A stretch of DNA of 64,000 bases from Catellatospora tritici (GTDB lineage: Bacteria > Actinomycetota > Actinomycetes > Mycobacteriales > Micromonosporaceae): the NCBI RefSeq assembly GCF_019083965.1, contig NZ_JAHRCY010000019.1:62001-126000 (forward strand), given 5' to 3'. Positions 26,365 through 35,591 of this stretch are shown piece by piece. A program made the translations under genes and the position numbers. Under the pieces are notes generated by a model, which made no database searches, had not been told where the DNA came from, and saw only the letters and a list, made by a program, of their open reading frames with translations. Position 1 is the first letter of the stretch. Each line of letters opens with the position of its first letter.

Positions 26365-26410
26365 CCGCGTGTTCACCCGGGGTTAGGCATCCGTCGATAC
26401 GATCCGCGGC

Positions 26411-28084
26411 ATGCCGTCCCCCCAGTCGCACCATTTCGTGCTCAACGGATCCGACGATCTGACGTACCGCCTGGCGCAGCAGCTGTCCGACCGGTACCGC
26501 ACCGACGTGGTCGTGCTGATGACCACGTCGCAGCAGGCACCCGGCCGCGACTTCAGCGACCTGCCCCGGGTGCGCCTGATCGTCACCGACGTCGTCGACG
26601 AGCGGGCGTTGCAGGAGGCGGGGCTCGCCACGGCGTCCGGCCTGGCGCTGACCGTGCAGGACGACGTGGGCAACCTCTCGCTGGCGCTGCTGGCCCGCGA
26701 ACTGGCGCCCACGACCCGGCTGGTGGTGCGGATGTACCACACCGCGCTCGGCCACGGCATCGAGGCGCTGCTCGGCAACGCCCGGGTGCTGTCCGACGCC
26801 GAGATCGCCGCCCCGGAGCTGGTGGCCACCGCCCTCGGCGAGGTCGCCGCCACGCCGGTGCAGGTCGGGATGCGAACGCTGGTGGTGGCGCCGCGCGAGG
26901 CGGTGGCCCCGCAGGACGTCGTGTGCGGGCTGGCCGATCTCGACCCGGCGGGCGGCCCCGACGTGCTGCCCGCCGACGACCGCACCGCCGATCTGGTCCT
27001 GGCCGAGCAGCGCGGCCCGGCCTCGCGCTGGGAGACCACCCTGGGTCTGGGCAAGGTCGCCCCGAAGCGGCCGTCCCGGCTGAGCCAGCTCGCCACGTTC
27101 CTCGGCGCGCTGGTGTCCCGCAAGACCCGCATCGCGGTGACGCTGGTGCTCGGGCTCATCGTCGTGGCCGGGTACGCCCTCGGGCGCAGCCTCGGCGAGC
27201 CCGGCTGGGACGGCTTCTACGCCGCGGCGACCGCCGTGCTCGGCGGCCCGGAACCGACCCCGGCATACCACCGCTCGCAGCAGGCGCTGCAGCTGCTGCT
27301 GGGCCTGGCCGGGCTGGCGTTCATCCCGCTGGTGACCGCGCTGGTGGTCGAGGGCACCGTACGGGCCCGGCTGGCCGTGGCGCAGCTGCGGCTCAGCCAG
27401 CCCCGCGCCGGGCATGTCGTGGTCGTCGGCCTCGGCGGCGTCGGCACCCGCGTGCTGCGGCTGCTGCACGACCGGAGCATCAGCATGCTGGCCATCGCCC
27501 AGAACGAGGACGATCGGGGCGTCGCACTGGCCCGGGAACTGAACATCCCGCTGATCATCGGCGACCCGGCGCGCGAGACCACGATGCGCCAGGCCGGGGT
27601 GGACCGGTGCAAGGCGCTGATGGCGGTGGACCGCTCGGACGTGGCCAACCTGCAGACGGCCCTGTACGGCCGCAAGCTGCAGCCGAACCTGCGCGTGGTG
27701 CTGCGCCTGTTCAACCCGGACCTGGCCGAACGGGTGCGCACCACGTTCGACCTGCCGCTGTCGCGCAGCGTCTCCAACCTGGCCGTGCCTGCCTTCGCCG
27801 AGGCACTGATGGACCGCGAGGTCATCGGCACCATCTCGGTGGACCGGCGGGTGCTGCTCATCGCCGACGTGTACGTCGCGCCCGGCTCGCCGCTGGCCGC
27901 CGAGACCACCGTGGCGGTGAACCAGCCGGGCCGGGTCCGGGTGATCGCGGTGACCGAGTTCGGCGAGCCGCGGCCGCTGTGGAAGCCGAGCCCGCTGCGG
28001 CGCGTCCGCGAGCGCGACAAGCTCACCGTGGTCGCCTCCCGCGACGGGCTGACCGAGTTGACGGCGCGGGCCGCGCGGGCCTGA
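26411..28084 (+). CDS. Double-RCK potassium-channel-like membrane protein
   Basis: 557 aa with the order RCK/TrkA-N-like domain (about 5-200), helix 1 (241-260), a re-entrant pore-like segment (265-285), helix 2 (291-313) and a second RCK domain (335-555). The second domain has the dinucleotide motif VVVGLGGVGTRV and an acidic-containing strand for NAD or a related ligand. The first has NGSDDL instead of GxGxxG and is probably not nucleotide-binding. Where a potassium channel carries TVGYG, this protein has TAVLGGPEP (274-282), so ion selectivity is doubtful. Start ATG 26411. The HEAT-repeat gene follows 170 bp downstream. Confidence 0.85.
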   Translation: MPSPQSHHFVLNGSDDLTYRLAQQLSDRYRTDVVVLMTTSQQAPGRDFSDLPRVRLIVTDVVDERALQEAGLATASGLALTVQDDVGNLSLALLARELAPTTRLVVRMYHTALGHGIEALLGNARVLSDAEIAAPELVATALGEVAATPVQVGMRTLVVAPREAVAPQDVVCGLADLDPAGGPDVLPADDRTADLVLAEQRGPASRWETTLGLGKVAPKRPSRLSQLATFLGALVSRKTRIAVTLVLGLIVVAGYALGRSLGEPGWDGFYAAATAVLGGPEPTPAYHRSQQALQLLLGLAGLAFIPLVTALVVEGTVRARLAVAQLRLSQPRAGHVVVVGLGGVGTRVLRLLHDRSISMLAIAQNEDDRGVALARELNIPLIIGDPARETTMRQAGVDRCKALMAVDRSDVANLQTALYGRKLQPNLRVVLRLFNPDLAERVRTTFDLPLSRSVSNLAVPAFAEALMDREVIGTISVDRRVLLIADVYVAPGSPLAAETTVAVNQPGRVRVIAVTEFGEPRPLWKPSPLRRVRERDKLTVVASRDGLTELTARAARA

Positions 28085-28254
28085 ACCAGCCGTACCAGCC
28101 GTACGGTGGCAGGGAGGAAGAACCAGGCGTCTCCCAGGACACCCGCGGTGGCCGCCGTCGTGGCGCCGATACCGGCTCGCGCCGCCACCCGTCCCGCCCG
28201 CAGAATGGTCGGCCTACCCGCCGGAGCGCAACCGGCGCCGACCACGGGGGCGAC

Positions 28255-29808
28255 ATGGAGCTGGGCGAACGTCTGAAACGCTGGCTGGGTCTGGACTGGG
28301 GCTCCCGTCGAATCCTGGCCGGCGAGCCCGTACCCGTCGTGCCCGCGGTGCCGGAGGAGCCCGCCGACAGCCCCGACAACACCGCGATGGCGCTGCTGAG
28401 CCTGCCCCGGACCGACGACCTGCGCTCAGCCGCCCTCGCCGACCTGGACACCCGGGACGCGACCTGGTGGATCCGGTTCGACCAGGCACTGCGCCGCCCC
28501 GACTTCGCCACGCTCTGGGTGGGCGGCCCGAATCGGCTGGCCAAGGCCCTGCTCGATGGCACGGCCGACGCCCTTGACCTCGTGACGGCCGGCTGCCACG
28601 GCGACGGGCGGCTGCGCGAGGCCGCCGCGATCCGGCTGGCCGCGCATCCCCGCCCCGCCGCCGTGGCTGTGCTCGCGTTGCGTACCTGCGACTGGGCCCA
28701 CCAGGTGCGCTCGGCCGCGCAGAGCACCTGCCTGACCATGCTCGCGGGGGTCGGCGAAGACGGACCGCTGCTCGTGACCACCGCCGACCTGGCCGTGGCG
28801 CTGGGCGGACGCCTGCACGGCGGCTGGCTGCGCCAGTACCTGGCGGACCTGCTACCCGAGCTGACACCGGAGCAGCTGGCGCCGCTGCTGGCGGCCCGTG
28901 CCGACCGGGTGCGACGCGTGGCGTACGAGACGGCCGTCGCACACGACCGGCTCGGCCTCGACCGGCTGCTCACCGCCGCCGAGCGCGACCGCGACACGCT
29001 GGTCCGCCGCACCTGCGCCCAGGCGGTGCTGGCCCGGTCGGCCACCGACCTGCCGACCCTGCGCCGCCTGCGTGGCAGCCGCACCGCCCTGGTCCGCGCC
29101 GAAGCGGTCCGCCTACTGGCGCGGGCGGGCGAGTTCGACGCCGATGCCGCCCTGACCGACCCGTACCCGCTGGTACGCGAAGTGGCGCAGGCCGCGGTCC
29201 GCCGCCGCGGCGGTGACCCGGCCGCACACTACCGCCGACTGGCCGTCGAGCAGCCGCTGTCGCTGCCGATCCTGGCCGGTATCGGCGAGACCGGCAGCGC
29301 CGCCGATGCCGACCTGCTCAGTGCGGGCCTCGCCCACCCCGCCGCCCGGGGACGGCTGACGACGCTGCGCGCCATGCGGCGGCTCGGTGCCGTCCCAGCC
29401 GAGCCGCTGCGGGCGTTGCTGGCCGATCCGTCTCTGGCGGTGCTGCGGCTGGCCGCGCGCACCCTGGCGGAGCACCCGACGGCGGATCCGGCCCTGCTGC
29501 GCGAGCTGACCCGACCCGACCAGCCGGCGACAAGTCGGACCATCGCGTTCCGGCTGCTGTCGGCGCTCGACCTGTGGTGGGCCCTGGAGACGGCGCTGAG
29601 CTGGCTGGACGACCCCGATCCGGAGATCCGGGACCTGGCCCTGGACGCCGCCCGAAGGTGGCCGTCCGGCGGACGGCTGCGGCAACCGCCCGCGCCGGTG
29701 CTCGCGCGCATCCCGGCCGCGATCGACCGGGCCGAGCCCGTCCTCGGTCGGCCGCACGCGGACATGCTGCGCTTCATCGCCCGAGTCGGCGACCACGGGA
29801 CACGCTGA
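28255..29808 (+). CDS. HEAT-repeat protein
   Basis: 517-aa soluble helical-repeat protein without signal peptide or catalytic motif. From about residue 80 it consists of paired amphipathic helices with the HEAT signature (for example RLREAAAIRLAAHP, DRVRRVAYETAVAHD and DPEIRDLALDAARRW), roughly twelve units, with conserved Arg/Asp at the turns. Such scaffolds bind partner proteins. The start is ATG 28255 after GGGGG. Earlier codons in this frame overlap the channel gene and do not resemble protein. The upstream channel-like gene lies 170 bp away in the same direction, but no functional link is visible. A repeated palindrome follows the stop. Confidence 0.8.
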   Translation: MELGERLKRWLGLDWGSRRILAGEPVPVVPAVPEEPADSPDNTAMALLSLPRTDDLRSAALADLDTRDATWWIRFDQALRRPDFATLWVGGPNRLAKALLDGTADALDLVTAGCHGDGRLREAAAIRLAAHPRPAAVAVLALRTCDWAHQVRSAAQSTCLTMLAGVGEDGPLLVTTADLAVALGGRLHGGWLRQYLADLLPELTPEQLAPLLAARADRVRRVAYETAVAHDRLGLDRLLTAAERDRDTLVRRTCAQAVLARSATDLPTLRRLRGSRTALVRAEAVRLLARAGEFDADAALTDPYPLVREVAQAAVRRRGGDPAAHYRRLAVEQPLSLPILAGIGETGSAADADLLSAGLAHPAARGRLTTLRAMRRLGAVPAEPLRALLADPSLAVLRLAARTLAEHPTADPALLRELTRPDQPATSRTIAFRLLSALDLWWALETALSWLDDPDPEIRDLALDAARRWPSGGRLRQPPAPVLARIPAAIDRAEPVLGRPHADMLRFIARVGDHGTR

Positions 29809-29817
29809 CGGTTGCCG

Positions 29818-29855
29818 CACCCGTGTGGGGTCGTGCGCACAACCCCACCCGGGTG
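29818..29855. repeat. Imperfect 38-bp palindrome, copy 2 of the dispersed element
   Basis: The arms 29818-29836 and 29837-29855 match at 17 of 19 positions. The core GTGTGGGG..GTGCGCACAACCCCAC is shared with the perfect palindrome at 11005-11046. It begins 9 bases after the HEAT-repeat stop and lies between convergent genes, where it could work as a terminator. Confidence 0.7.
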
Positions 29856-29886
29856 AGCCACGGGCCTGGGTGGCCCCTCGGACGCG

Positions 29887-30678
29887 TCAGAAGCCCTTGA
29901 ACACTCGCCGCAGCAGGTCCAGGTCGGCCGCGCCCTCCGTCTCGACCCCGGCCGGGGTGTACTCCGGCGACAGGCGCCCGACGACCAGGCGCAGCCACGC
30001 CTCGGCCGGGATGTGCAGCACACCGTCCGGCTGCTCGGGCACGTCACCGAGCAGCACCGGGTCGGCCAGGTGCAGGCCGAGGACGCGGTGCGGCTCGGTC
30101 AGGTCCACCCGCAGCTTCGCCTCGCGCCCCTCCAGCGCGGCGGGCTTGGCCAGCCAGGCGAACATGCCGCCGGTGAAGCCCAGCAGCAGCGGCACCGCCT
30201 CGGGGTGCAGGGTCGCCGCCGGGTCGGTGCCGACGCGCACGTCCCACGAGTGGAAGGTGAACTCGCTCAGCCGCAGCCCGGCCGAGGTGGCCACGTCGAC
30301 CGGGGCGGGCAGGAAGCCCAGGTCGACGCGCAACTCCTTGCGGGTGGCGGGGTCGAGTTCCTCGTACCGGCGCAGCATCTTCTCGTTGGCGGTCACGTAC
30401 GCGGCGGCGCGCTCCGTGCGCGACATCGCGTCCCAGCGCGCCCACACGCCCCGGTTGAACTCGATCCCCTTGTTGGGCTCGCCCGCCAGAGCCGCCTCCA
30501 GCGTGGCCAGGTGGATCTCGGCCCCGCTGCCCAGGTGGCTGAGCACCTGCGACACGTCCCACTCGGCGGCACCGGACGATCCGGCCAGGCCGTCCTCGCC
30601 GAGCCCGGCCACGATGGGGGCGAGGTGGTCGTATCCGGACCGCAGCGCGGCGATCGCCGCGTCGGCGTTGCTGGTCAT
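29887..30678 (-). CDS. Maleylpyruvate isomerase/DinB-family (mycothiol-dependent type) protein
   Basis: 263-aa member of the actinobacterial TIGR03083/MDMPI N-terminal family. These are four-helix DinB-like metal proteins, several of which use mycothiol as thiol cofactor. The family pattern is present: WDVSQVLSHLGSGAEIH near residues 40-56 with a metal-ligand His, and LRLSEFTFHSWDVRVGTDP near 136-154 with the second His. A C-terminal SCP2-like domain begins at about 180. The substrate is unknown. The start ATG 30678 follows GGGAGA. Confidence 0.85.
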   Translation of the reverse strand: MTSNADAAIAALRSGYDHLAPIVAGLGEDGLAGSSGAAEWDVSQVLSHLGSGAEIHLATLEAALAGEPNKGIEFNRGVWARWDAMSRTERAAAYVTANEKMLRRYEELDPATRKELRVDLGFLPAPVDVATSAGLRLSEFTFHSWDVRVGTDPAATLHPEAVPLLLGFTGGMFAWLAKPAALEGREAKLRVDLTEPHRVLGLHLADPVLLGDVPEQPDGVLHIPAEAWLRLVVGRLSPEYTPAGVETEGAADLDLLRRVFKGF

Positions 30679-30792
30679 CAGGTCTCCCTCGTTCGATCAC
30701 GCTTCCGCCAGGCACCAACCCGCGGTCGCGGTGCGGCATTCCGCCCCGGTCGCCGGGTTTGACCGGAGCCACCGGCCGGGTATCCCACCAGC

Positions 30793-31098
30793 ATGAACAC
30801 CAAACCGACCTGGCGGCCGCACGAGCGCGAGGGCGAGTTGAGCACCGCCGAGCGCAACGATCTGCCCGAGAGCGTGTTCGCGATCCCGGACAAGCGGAAG
30901 CTGCCGCTGACCGACGCCGACCACGTCCGCAATGCGCTGGCCCGGTTCGACCAGATGAAAGACGTGAACGACGACGACCGAGACCTCGCGTTCGCCAACA
31001 TCCGGGCCGCGGCGAAGCACTACGACGTGGACATCGCCGAGACCGGTTGGCGCCAACTCGGCCGCAAGCCGCACACGGCCAACCCGGCGAGCCGCTGA
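30793..31098 (+). CDS. Small hypothetical protein (DUF6582-like)
   Basis: 101-aa soluble, charged protein. The central segment ERNDLPESVFAIPDKRKLPLTDADHVRNALARFDQMKDV, followed by DRDLAFANIRAAAKHYDV, matches from memory a small actinobacterial and phage family (DUF6582) of unknown role, which also resembles ChaB-like sequences. The N-terminal ELSTAERNDLP part is typical. There is no clear ribosome binding site. It lies 25 bp before a convergent hypothetical gene. Confidence 0.8.
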   Translation: MNTKPTWRPHEREGELSTAERNDLPESVFAIPDKRKLPLTDADHVRNALARFDQMKDVNDDDRDLAFANIRAAAKHYDVDIAETGWRQLGRKPHTANPASR

Positions 31099-31123
31099 CG
31101 GCGCGCGGCCCCGCCGACGGCGC

Positions 31124-31489
31124 TCAGACGTCGGCGCCCTCGACCCTGGACGCGGCCAGTTCGCACACGGCGACCAGGCGCCAGGTGATCTCGTCGGCGT
31201 AGCGCCAGAGCACGTCCTCGCAGTCGGGCAGGGTCCAGCCGAGCCCGCTCGCGGCGTCGACGAGGCCGTCGGCGTAGCTGGCGAGTTCGTCGAGGGTGGG
31301 TTGGCGGTCGTCGGGGGCGAGCAGGTCCCCGACGCGGGCGGTGAGCTGGTCAAGCAGGGCGCGCAGTCCGGCGTCACGGGCGGCGGCGGCCCGGCCCGCG
31401 TCGCCTAGGCGGCGGGCGTAGCGGTCGAGCACGAAACGTGCCAGCTCTGCTTCGGGCAGGTCGCGATCCATGCGGCGAGGCTGGTCCAT
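31124..31489 (-). CDS. Hypothetical helical protein
   Basis: 121 aa from ATG 31489. A second in-frame ATG at 31471 (MDRDLPEAE) would give 115 aa and is equally possible because neither has a strong ribosome binding site. The sequence is acidic, predicted helical, rich in Ala/Leu/Asp with several Trp, and has no signal or membrane segment. I do not recognise a family. It reads leftward from a region carrying a U-tract terminator 150 bp upstream, which might attenuate it. Confidence 0.55.
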   Translation of the reverse strand: MDQPRRMDRDLPEAELARFVLDRYARRLGDAGRAAAARDAGLRALLDQLTARVGDLLAPDDRQPTLDELASYADGLVDAASGLGWTLPDCEDVLWRYADEITWRLVAVCELAASRVEGADV

Positions 31490-31871
31490 GCGGGCGAGGC
31501 TAGGGGCGACTGGCGCCGGTGCCAACACCGTAGAGCGTTACAGAATGGCGAACCATCCGATCAGCCGGTCCGACCATGGCCGACCGGCTGCCTCGTCCAG
31601 ACGCGACGGTGGGAGTGCGGGCCGGTCGGAGCCGGGCAAGGAAAAAGCTCGTCGGGCGACCACGGGGGAAGTCGTCCGACGAGCGTGCCTTCACTATACG
31701 CCCCGGATGGCGTTGTGGCGCAAGGGGTCCGTTGCGCACGGCTGCGGTTGACGTGAGCTGCCAAATCGACCCGCATCGAGGCACCCGGGACGCCCGGCCG
31801 TAATTGGTTTGAAACCTGTCGGGGGGCCATCGCATGCTGGGGCCAGCACAAACTCGGCTGGGGGCCCTTTC
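31490..31871. other. 382-bp gap without a convincing protein gene
   Basis: This is the longest gene-free stretch in the window. It holds the divergent starts of the leftward hypothetical gene and the rightward double ABC gene, plus the minus-strand hairpin/U-tract element at 31642-31698. Upstream of that element on the minus strand is a second small hairpin (GCGCAA, C-rich loop, TTGCGC) near 31715-31735. I see no recognisable start signals for a short coding gene. Confidence 0.6.
31642..31698 (-). ncRNA. Candidate short RNA or attenuator ending in an intrinsic terminator
   Basis: On the minus strand a -10-like TATAGT (31693-31698) is followed by a 14-bp hairpin with one mismatch (31671-31684 pairing with 31647-31660), a loop containing five C, and then TTTTT (31642-31646). 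U-tract terminators are rare in this GC-rich window. Transcription starting at about 31687 would yield an RNA of only about 45 bases. Alternatively it is an attenuator in the leader of the hypothetical gene at 31489. The C-rich loop recalls 6C RNAs, but the match is incomplete. Confidence 0.4.
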
Positions 31872-34800
31872 ATGCGACTTCTTCGTGACCTTTGGGCCAC
31901 CTCGCCCCGCCGCACCCTGGTGGTGGCGATCCTGATCGTGGCCGGTGCCGCCTGCGCGGCGACCGCCTCGGCCCTGGCCGGACCGGTGCTGGTCGACCGC
32001 TCCCCGCTCGCCTTCGCAGCGCTGGCCGTCTCCCTGACCGTCGTCGTGCTCGGCGACCTCGTGGTCGGCCTGATCATGGCCAGACTCACCGCCGACTGGG
32101 CCGCCGACGTGCGCCGCCGCCTGTGCCGGGTGGCGTTCGGGCAGAGCCTGCCCACGCTGGAGGTCACCCCGGTCGGCGAACTGCTCGACCGGATCGACGG
32201 CGACGTGTACCAGGTCGCCTCCCAGCTGCGCAGCAGCGGCATCCGGATCGCGCAGGCCGCCTCGGTCGGGCTGCTGTCGACGGTGACCGCGCTGTTCGTG
32301 TGGTGGCCCGCCGGCGTGGCGATGCTCGTGCTCACCGCGGTGCTCGGCTACTCGCTGCGCGAACCCGCCCAGCGCATCGCCCCGGCCCGGATGGACGAGG
32401 AAGAGGCCTGGTCGGATCTGGCGGCGGTGATGGAGGAGTCCGTCCACGGGCAGGACGACGTGCGCACCAGCCTCGGCCGCCCGTACGTGCTGCGCCTCTA
32501 CGCCCGCCGCGCCGCCGAGGTGCTGACCCGTGGTCGCCGCGTGTGGCGGCTGTCGTCCCGGGTCACCACCATCGCCTCCGGCGCGACCCGCGTCGGCATC
32601 GGCGCCGTGGTGCTCGGCGGAGTCTGGGCGCTGACCACCGGGCGCGTCGACACCGCCCAGTTGACCGGCATCTGGCTGCTGGCGCTGGCCTTCGGCGGCA
32701 CCGTCGAACAGGTCAGCCGCATGCTGCCCGAGCTGCAGTACGCCCTGGGCGCCTGGGCGCGGGTGCAGCTGCTGCGCGACGTGACGCAGGAGCCGACCGG
32801 CGGTGCCCCGCCCAGCGCGGGCGACATCGCCGTACGCGGGCTGACCTTCCGGTACGCCGCCGACGCGCATCGGCCCGCGCTGCGTGACGTCGACCTGACG
32901 TTCGCACCGGGGCGGTCGTACGCGCTGGTGGGCCGGACCGGATCGGGCAAGTCCACCCTGGCCAAGGTGCTCACCCGGGCCGTCGACGTGCCGCGCGGCA
33001 CGGTGACCCTCGGCGGCGTCGACCTGCTGGACCTGGACCTGGAGGCGCTGCGCCGCTGGATCGCCGTGGTGCCGCAGCGCACCGAGATCCTGGCCGGCAC
33101 CCTGGCCGAGAACATCGCCCTGTTCGACCCGGCCCTGACCGGCGCCGCCGAGCGCGCCGTCGAGGAGCTGGGCCTGACCGCCTGGGTGGCGACCCTGCCC
33201 GACGGCCTGCAGACCCGCCTCGGCGAGGGCGGCCATGTGCTGTCGGCCGGGCAGGAGCAGCTGGTCGCGTTCGCCCGGGTGCTGGTACGCGACCCGCGCG
33301 TGCTCATCCTCGACGAGGCCACCGCCCGGCTCGACCCGGTCACCGAGGGCCAGGTGCAGCGCGCCGCCGAACGGGTGATGCGCGGGCGCATCGGCATCGT
33401 CATCGCCCACCGGCTGTCGTCGGTGCGCGCCTGCGACGAGGTCGTGGTGCTGGCCGACGGCGAGGTGGTCGAGTCCGGGCCGCTGCGCGAGTCGCGCCGC
33501 TTCGCCCAACTGCTGGCCAGCAGCCGGATCGGCCTGGCCGACCCCGTCGACACCGCCGCCGTCCCCACTCAGGTCGGCGGCGGACTCGTGCTGGCCACCG
33601 AGTACGGCCTGGACGGCGCGCGCACCGCGACGGCCGTACTCGACGAGGAGATCGTCGCCCCCGACTCACCCGCGGCCCTGGTCGACGAGCCCGACGCCAC
33701 CCCGCCGCCGAAGGCCGACCCGCCGCCCCTGCCCCCGGCTCCGCGCGTACGCACGCTGCGCGAGATCTACCGGCTGATGGTCAACGACCCGCGCTTCGGC
33801 CTCGGCTCGGTGCTGCTGTTCCTGGTCATGGTCCTGCTCGGCCTCGACGGGGCCGTTCTGCCCTGGTTCTGGGCCGACCTGGTCGACGGCACCGGCAGCC
33901 CGTGGTGGCCCGCGCTGGGCATCAGCGCGGCGCTGGTGCTCACCGTCCCGACGACGTACTTCACCGCGATCTGGTTCCCGGAGTGGTGGGTGCGGCAGAT
34001 GCTGCGCATCAACCTGCGGCTGGTGCACGGCCAGACCGGGCCCCGCCGGGTCAGTACGCACACCCCGGCCGAGGTCGTGGCCCAGGGCGGCGACAACGAG
34101 CGGGTGGTGATCCTGGCCGACAACCTGATTGACCAGTTCATCTGCGTGATCGCGATCAGCGCGATGACGCTGGTGTCCGGCTCGTTCGTGCCCGGCCTGT
34201 TCTTCGCGGGCACGATGCTGGTGTCGGGGCTGACCGCGGCGCTGTTCGGCCCGGTGCTCAAACGGTCGGCGGCCAAGACCGTCGAGGCGCGGGCCGCCTT
34301 CGCCACGTTCCTGGTGTCGTCGCTGTCGTCGGCGCGCACGGTCAAGCTCGCCGGGGCGACCCGGCCGGTGCTGACCCGCCTGGCCGACCTGGACACCGTC
34401 CGCAGCGACAGGCAGCGCCGCGAGATCGCCACGCAGGTGTGGTCACGCTCGACCCCGGCGATCCTCAGCGGCCTGCTGCCGATCGGCGCCTGGGCGCTGT
34501 ACATGGCCGGGCAGCTTCCGGCCGCCACCACGCTGATCGTGGTGTCGACGCTGGGCGCGGCGCGCTGGTTCGCCTGGACCACCGCTTCGCTGCTGTCGCA
34601 GCTGCCCTCGGCCCGGGTGTGGACTGGACGGACCGTCGCCATGGCGGGCACCGACGCGTACTCCGCGTCCGTGCCCGGCGTCGACATCTCGGCGGGCACC
34701 GCCCCCGGCCCGCAGGCCGCGCCCCGGCATCCGCTGCGGCGACTGGACCTGACCGGGTTCACCGCCGTACACGAGGACGGCACCGTCGGGGTGAGCGACA

Positions 34801-35417
34801 TCGACCTGACCGTGGGCCGCGGCGAGCTGGTGCTGGTCGTGGGTCCGGTCGGCTCGGGCAAGTCGTCGCTGCTGCGGGCGCTGGCCGGGATCGTGCACCA
34901 TCGCGGGGCGCTGTCCTGGAACGGCGACCAGGTCACCGAGCCGGAGCTGTTCCTGCGCCCCAACCAGGTCGGCTACGTGGCGCAGCTGCCCCGGGTGCTG
35001 TCCGGCACGGTCAGCGACAACATCCGGCTGGGCCACGACGTCAACGCGGCCGCGGCCGTCGCCACGGCGCAGCTCGAACACGACCTGGCGGCGGCGGGCA
35101 GCGGCCTGGAGCTGCTGATCGGGCACAAGGGCACCCGGCTGTCCGGCGGGCAGCTGCAGCGCCTCGCGCTGGCCCGCGCGTTGGCGCCGGGCACCGAGCT
35201 GCTGCTGGCCGACGACGTCTCCTCGGCGCTGGACGTCACCACCGAGCTGGCGCTGTGGGACGCGCTGCGCGGCTCGGGCGTGACCGTGGTCGGTTCGACG
35301 TCCAAGCGCGCCGCGCTGGCCCAGGCCGACCGGGTGCTGGTGCTGAGCGGCGGTCGCCCGATGGCACAGGGCACCTGGGCCGAGCTTGAGGACCGCTGGG
35401 GCCACCTGGCGGGCTGA
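31872..35417 (+). CDS. Single-chain double ABC exporter with asymmetric ATPase sites
   Basis: 1181-aa protein containing two complete permease-ATPase modules. NBD1 (about 310-540) has Walker A GRTGSGKST, a variant signature LSAGQ, Walker B VLILDEA with catalytic Glu and H-loop IAHRLSSV. A Pro-rich linker follows at about 610-625. NBD2 (about 960-1175) has Walker A GPVGSGKSS, signature LSGGQ and Walker B LLLADDV, with Asp for the catalytic Glu. Its H-loop reads GSTSKRAA, so the His is lost. One composite site is therefore likely inactive. Start ATG 31872. No peptidase domain is present. The substrate is unknown and the gene stands alone. Confidence 0.9.
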   Translation: MRLLRDLWATSPRRTLVVAILIVAGAACAATASALAGPVLVDRSPLAFAALAVSLTVVVLGDLVVGLIMARLTADWAADVRRRLCRVAFGQSLPTLEVTPVGELLDRIDGDVYQVASQLRSSGIRIAQAASVGLLSTVTALFVWWPAGVAMLVLTAVLGYSLREPAQRIAPARMDEEEAWSDLAAVMEESVHGQDDVRTSLGRPYVLRLYARRAAEVLTRGRRVWRLSSRVTTIASGATRVGIGAVVLGGVWALTTGRVDTAQLTGIWLLALAFGGTVEQVSRMLPELQYALGAWARVQLLRDVTQEPTGGAPPSAGDIAVRGLTFRYAADAHRPALRDVDLTFAPGRSYALVGRTGSGKSTLAKVLTRAVDVPRGTVTLGGVDLLDLDLEALRRWIAVVPQRTEILAGTLAENIALFDPALTGAAERAVEELGLTAWVATLPDGLQTRLGEGGHVLSAGQEQLVAFARVLVRDPRVLILDEATARLDPVTEGQVQRAAERVMRGRIGIVIAHRLSSVRACDEVVVLADGEVVESGPLRESRRFAQLLASSRIGLADPVDTAAVPTQVGGGLVLATEYGLDGARTATAVLDEEIVAPDSPAALVDEPDATPPPKADPPPLPPAPRVRTLREIYRLMVNDPRFGLGSVLLFLVMVLLGLDGAVLPWFWADLVDGTGSPWWPALGISAALVLTVPTTYFTAIWFPEWWVRQMLRINLRLVHGQTGPRRVSTHTPAEVVAQGGDNERVVILADNLIDQFICVIAISAMTLVSGSFVPGLFFAGTMLVSGLTAALFGPVLKRSAAKTVEARAAFATFLVSSLSSARTVKLAGATRPVLTRLADLDTVRSDRQRREIATQVWSRSTPAILSGLLPIGAWALYMAGQLPAATTLIVVSTLGAARWFAWTTASLLSQLPSARVWTGRTVAMAGTDAYSASVPGVDISAGTAPGPQAAPRHPLRRLDLTGFTAVHEDGTVGVSDIDLTVGRGELVLVVGPVGSGKSSLLRALAGIVHHRGALSWNGDQVTEPELFLRPNQVGYVAQLPRVLSGTVSDNIRLGHDVNAAAAVATAQLEHDLAAAGSGLELLIGHKGTRLSGGQLQRLALARALAPGTELLLADDVSSALDVTTELALWDALRGSGVTVVGSTSKRAALAQADRVLVLSGGRPMAQGTWAELEDRWGHLAG

Positions 35418-35591
35418 CGTCGACGAGGTTTCGAAAATACATCGATGGACGTCAGCATTCACGGCCGATAGCCTGCTGCGAGCAGCGTCCCACGCCGACT
35501 GATCCGCCGCGCTTCACCACGGCGTCACATCACTGTCCCCGCCCGGACAGCGAGTGCCTCCACGCTGCTGTCGATCCTGCCAGGAGGCGTG

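Noticed and set aside
31642..31735. 6C small RNA
   Set aside because: Two hairpins with C-rich loops are present, but the loops hold four and five C rather than six, and the -10-like box lies between them.
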